From contig OENT01000933.1 of assembly GCA_900239685.1 (NCBI GenBank), positions 1 to 64,000 on the forward strand: DNA of 64,000 nt, read 5' to 3'. How positions within the stretch are numbered: the first letter of the stretch is position 1; each line of letters begins with the position of its first letter. The notes beneath the pieces were generated by a model. It was not told the DNA's origin, ran no database searches, and worked only from the letters and a program-made list of their open reading frames with translations. Below are positions 61,103 through 64,000 of the stretch, in pieces. The DNA is from Rotaria macrura. Taxonomy: Eukaryota > Rotifera > Eurotatoria > Philodinida > Philodinidae. Both the position numbers and the translations under genes were made by a program.

Positions 61103-63579
61103 TATTATATGTCCAAAGCCTCGAAACGCTTTCGTGTGAACAAGTTATAAATAAAATCTCCAAAAGTTGCCGATTGATGTTAGCTTAATGTGTAACTATT
61201 TGAAAAAATGAAGGTTTAGACATGAATATATGGCTCAGTTGTTATCGATGTGTCTATGACATGTTAATTAACAAGACACGAGACAAACAAAATAGGTTTC
61301 ATTTATTCGTATTTGAGATAAATATGACGAACACGACTCTCAAAGATAAAACAGAGAGAAGACATAAAATCATATCTATTTTAGAATTAATTAACCTAGA
61401 TGATTATATCGATAATCTAGCAACGACGCAAATTAGATGTGTATTCAGAATGATATCAAGCAGACGAAGATTTCTAAACTACAATTTTAGATTGGGAATA
61501 TTATTCCTTCAGATGAAACTTGAGACAGCGTTCTGTCACATCAGTGCTACGCATTTTCCTTATCCACACTAAGCTTCATAATAAAGAAAACAGTTTTTAA
61601 TGAAGGAAATACTAAAGCACTGATAGATAGGGGATCGAGTGATGTACGAAGCTCGAAACTCAATCTACAGAAGTATCAGCTTCGTTAACTGCTCTATCAT
61701 AATTAGCATGCTGAATATTTTATTAAATAACACGTGCTTCTAAGACTTTTAATTTTATTTCAAAATGAAACCAGATTTTAGTTCGTCAAATCCTAATTTT
61801 CAAACGAATGTGTTGTTGTTAATATAAGTTTCCATACAATGAAAATCTCCTAGGATTTAATGATTCTATCGATATTTATTAGTCGAATTGATATTGAGAT
61901 TACATTCGGACGAAATCTTTCAAAAATGCTAGGTTTTTCTTTATTCGTTAACAATCGAGATGTATTAAATGAATACTATCACGCCTTAAGTTTGACCTAC
62001 TCCGTGGCTCTTCAAAAGCCAAAAGTCTTAGTAAATGAGAGAATTTTTTGAGTTAGATATTTTGTCTATTTTATAGATCTAATAATGGAGACAATGCAAT
62101 GTCTTAAATCATTCCTAAGAAAAAGTGTCGAATACTATTAGAGGTGTAGCTCAAACTTCGATGTAGACGAAGAATACAGCGTGTACTTAACTACCACGGT
62201 AGGAGTACTACGTAGAAAATATTTAAAACAAAGAGATATTTTATGTTTGACTTTGAACGATTGGTCGTTTCACGCTACATACAAATGCTCTATAAATTAC
62301 GACCCTACCTACAGAAACGTAGTTTTGAATCTAGCATAGAATTATCTCATTCCTAGTGTAAGCGTGAACATTTCTATGGCAATGCATAATTTCCTTGCAG
62401 TTATTATAGAGTCTACCAATGATTTACTGTCTAAATAATAGACAATCATTCTATGTCTTTTTCTAGAGACACAATAACCCAGAGAGGTCAAATCAGATGG
62501 ATTGTGCAATATGTTGGAATAGAAACTAATAATCTAATCAAGGTGTTAATATTGCTAATTATTTATATATTGTGGCAATAAACATAGGATATTGATTATC
62601 AAGAGTAAGATTAGTATTGATAACAAGACGAACTTGCCGATAACCAAATGTATCATTTTCATATAAAAAATTTACCAAACATGATGAACAACTGCATTAG
62701 AAATCATTTTCGTTGGTCATGATGTACTCTGTCATAGAATCAATAGAGATGTTTCAAAATGTTGCTCAACAACTTTTGATATCGATAGATGAAGATCATC
62801 AATGTCATCCGGCAATGATGTTGGATTGGGGTGGATATTGTAAAATTCTTCAACCAATTGTCAATTTGATAGAAGAAAATTAGTTATAGAGCAATTATAA
62901 ATAATCTTACGTTCTCATCGTTCACAAGTTAGCTGATAGTTCAGTCCAACGATAAAATCTAAACTAAGTCAAATGGTTTGTTACATAGCATCGATATTTT
63001 CGTTTAGAATAAAGTAACTAATTTCAATGTATTCCTACGATGATCCATTTTATATGCTCAGTTTTTTTCGTTAAGTGAAGTAATCGATATAAACAAATTG
63101 TCCTAATTTCTTGCATGATTGATAATTCTTGAATTGGTTCAAAATGGTTTGATAGTGCTTCAAGAACCTCTGACTATTCAGCATATACTTTGACAGTGAC
63201 GACGTGTTGATGAATATCTTGATAGTTTTGTTCGAAAATGTGACGTTAAATATCGTGTGATGCAGTCATTAAGATATTGTATACGAATTTTCAATGGAAA
63301 GTATTCAGTATCGATTAATCTAAATCGTATTTATTCTATCTAGATAAATTACTTTATACATGGATTTGATTAAAAATCGTAATTGAAAATTCACACTATT
63401 ATACACTTTTCAATACTTGTAACAGAAAATTCCAGTCTGTTATATTGACAAGTAATAAGTGAGATATTTTGAAAATTATGTTAACTCAAGAACATGACTG
63501 CATTGCTAAAATACAAAAACACAAGTGTCACTAGATGTTTACATAACCATGCAGGATTACGTAACCTACAAAGAAAATG
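61103..63579. other. 2.5-kb spacer, doubtful frames only
   Basis: No supported gene. A 116-codon frame at 61222-61572, divergent from the GPCR start, is the longest; it is Arg/Lys/Ile-rich and matches nothing I know. A 53-codon frame at 62722-62883 (MYSVIESIEMFQNV...LDWGGYCKIL) reads like protein but stands alone. Confidence 0.35.
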
Positions 63580-63750
63580 AATAGAGATATGGCTCAATGG
63601 TGAAGGTAGGCAGAGGGGTGTGATGAGGTGACCTATCCCAGTTCAGGAACATAGTTTCGATTTTTCGAGCGAAAACGAACGAAAAACATGCTCACGGTAC
63701 CTCTAATAATTATCTCAAAATGTGTTCTTTGCTTATGATCGTACGCTCTT
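63580..63750 (+). repeat. SINE-like dispersed repeat, copy 2
   Basis: Better preserved than copy 1. It begins with an A-box-like TGGCTCAATGG (63590-63600, compare TRGCNNARYNGG) and has a weak B-box-like AGTTTCGATTT ~55 nt later. Then come ACGAAAAAC, GGTACCT and ATCTCAAAATGTGTTCTTTGCTTATGATC. The order and spacing match copy 1. The head suggests origin from a tRNA, followed by an unrelated body, as in tRNA-derived SINEs. Confidence 0.5.
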
Positions 63751-64000
63751 CAAAAATTCTACATTCGCCACTGATATGGGAGCATCATTTGAGTGAGATT
63801 ATCGAACAAATTGAAATAACACACGGAATAGCTGCAGACTTTAGCTATCTATTATAAATTAAATGCGAATAATATCATTTTTATTTATTTGTCTGGTTAC
63901 TCTTTTTAATGTTGTATTTATTTTTTTATTCAAGAAAATATAAATTCTTTGAAATCTGTTGTGAATCTAAAGTAGTAGTTGTTCTCATTTCAGCGATTGA

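Noticed and set aside
61222-61572. 116-codon plus-strand frame as a gene
   Set aside because: No recognised features; AT-rich composition makes such a length possible by chance. Not called without transcript evidence.
62121-62215. GTAGCTCAA, possible tRNA A-box
   Set aside because: No matching B-box at the right distance and no foldable acceptor stem.
1-64000. CRISPR arrays, bacterial operons, ribosomal RNA genes, intact retroelements or viral genes
   Set aside because: None seen. No regularly spaced direct repeats, no ribosome-binding-site-led gene strings, and no reverse transcriptase or capsid motifs in the frames examined.

Overview
This is eukaryotic, AT-rich nuclear DNA, and a bdelloid rotifer (Adineta/Rotaria-like) is the best guess. 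The reasons are very short GT-AG introns (mostly 46-75 nt), widely spaced genes, many short foldback and inverted-repeat mobile elements, and animal families (FEM1, SLC5, PLAC8, amidase-signature enzyme, rhodopsin-like GPCR, death-effector domain) beside a tandem Cys-rich two-TM family that I associate with bdelloids. The species assignment is inference from memory, because no search was possible. Gene models were built by hand by joining open frames across GT-AG introns and checking codon phase.

Layout. 0-3.6 kb: three tandem units of a Cys-rich two-TM protein, joined by in-phase mini-introns and broken by a frameshift and a stop. 4.7-5.5 kb: an R-S-E class ADP-ribosyltransferase-like protein. 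6.8-8.5 kb: a five-exon gene with an unusual order: death-effector-like domain, acidic linker, one TM, jacalin-like lectin domain, unknown C-terminal domain. 11.2-12.4 kb: a single-exon protein kinase with an N-myristoylation-type start. 12.6-18.5 kb: a phase-consistent gene of unknown function whose two large introns hold a hAT-type MITE, two CCCAG-ended foldbacks and a MULE transposase remnant. 24.7-26.6 kb: FEM1. 28.4-31.6 kb: a 3.15-kb element with ~200-bp terminal inverted repeats, an 8-bp target duplication and a nested TA-flanked MITE. 33.9-34.6 kb: a SINE-like repeat and a ~0.5-kb foldback. 34.9-37.8 kb (minus): a 12-exon SLC5-type sodium symporter with a 17-nt microexon and a one-base frameshift. 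40.4-40.9 kb: a GNAT acetyltransferase pseudogene. 46.4-48.4 kb: a membrane-anchored amidase-signature hydrolase. 52.4-53.4 kb: a PLAC8 protein. 55.1-61.1 kb (minus): a GPCR with a 4.9-kb intron carrying another inverted-repeat element. 63.6 kb: a second SINE-like copy.

How the genes relate. There are no operons. The only suggestive neighbourhood is 4.7-12.4 kb, where an ADP-ribosyltransferase, a membrane lectin with a death-effector domain and a membrane-targeted kinase lie in the same orientation. They could belong to one sensing or immune pathway, but only proximity supports this. The strongest novelty candidate is the DED-TM-jacalin gene. The rest are ordinary animal housekeeping or signalling genes set in decayed, transposon-rich spacer DNA.
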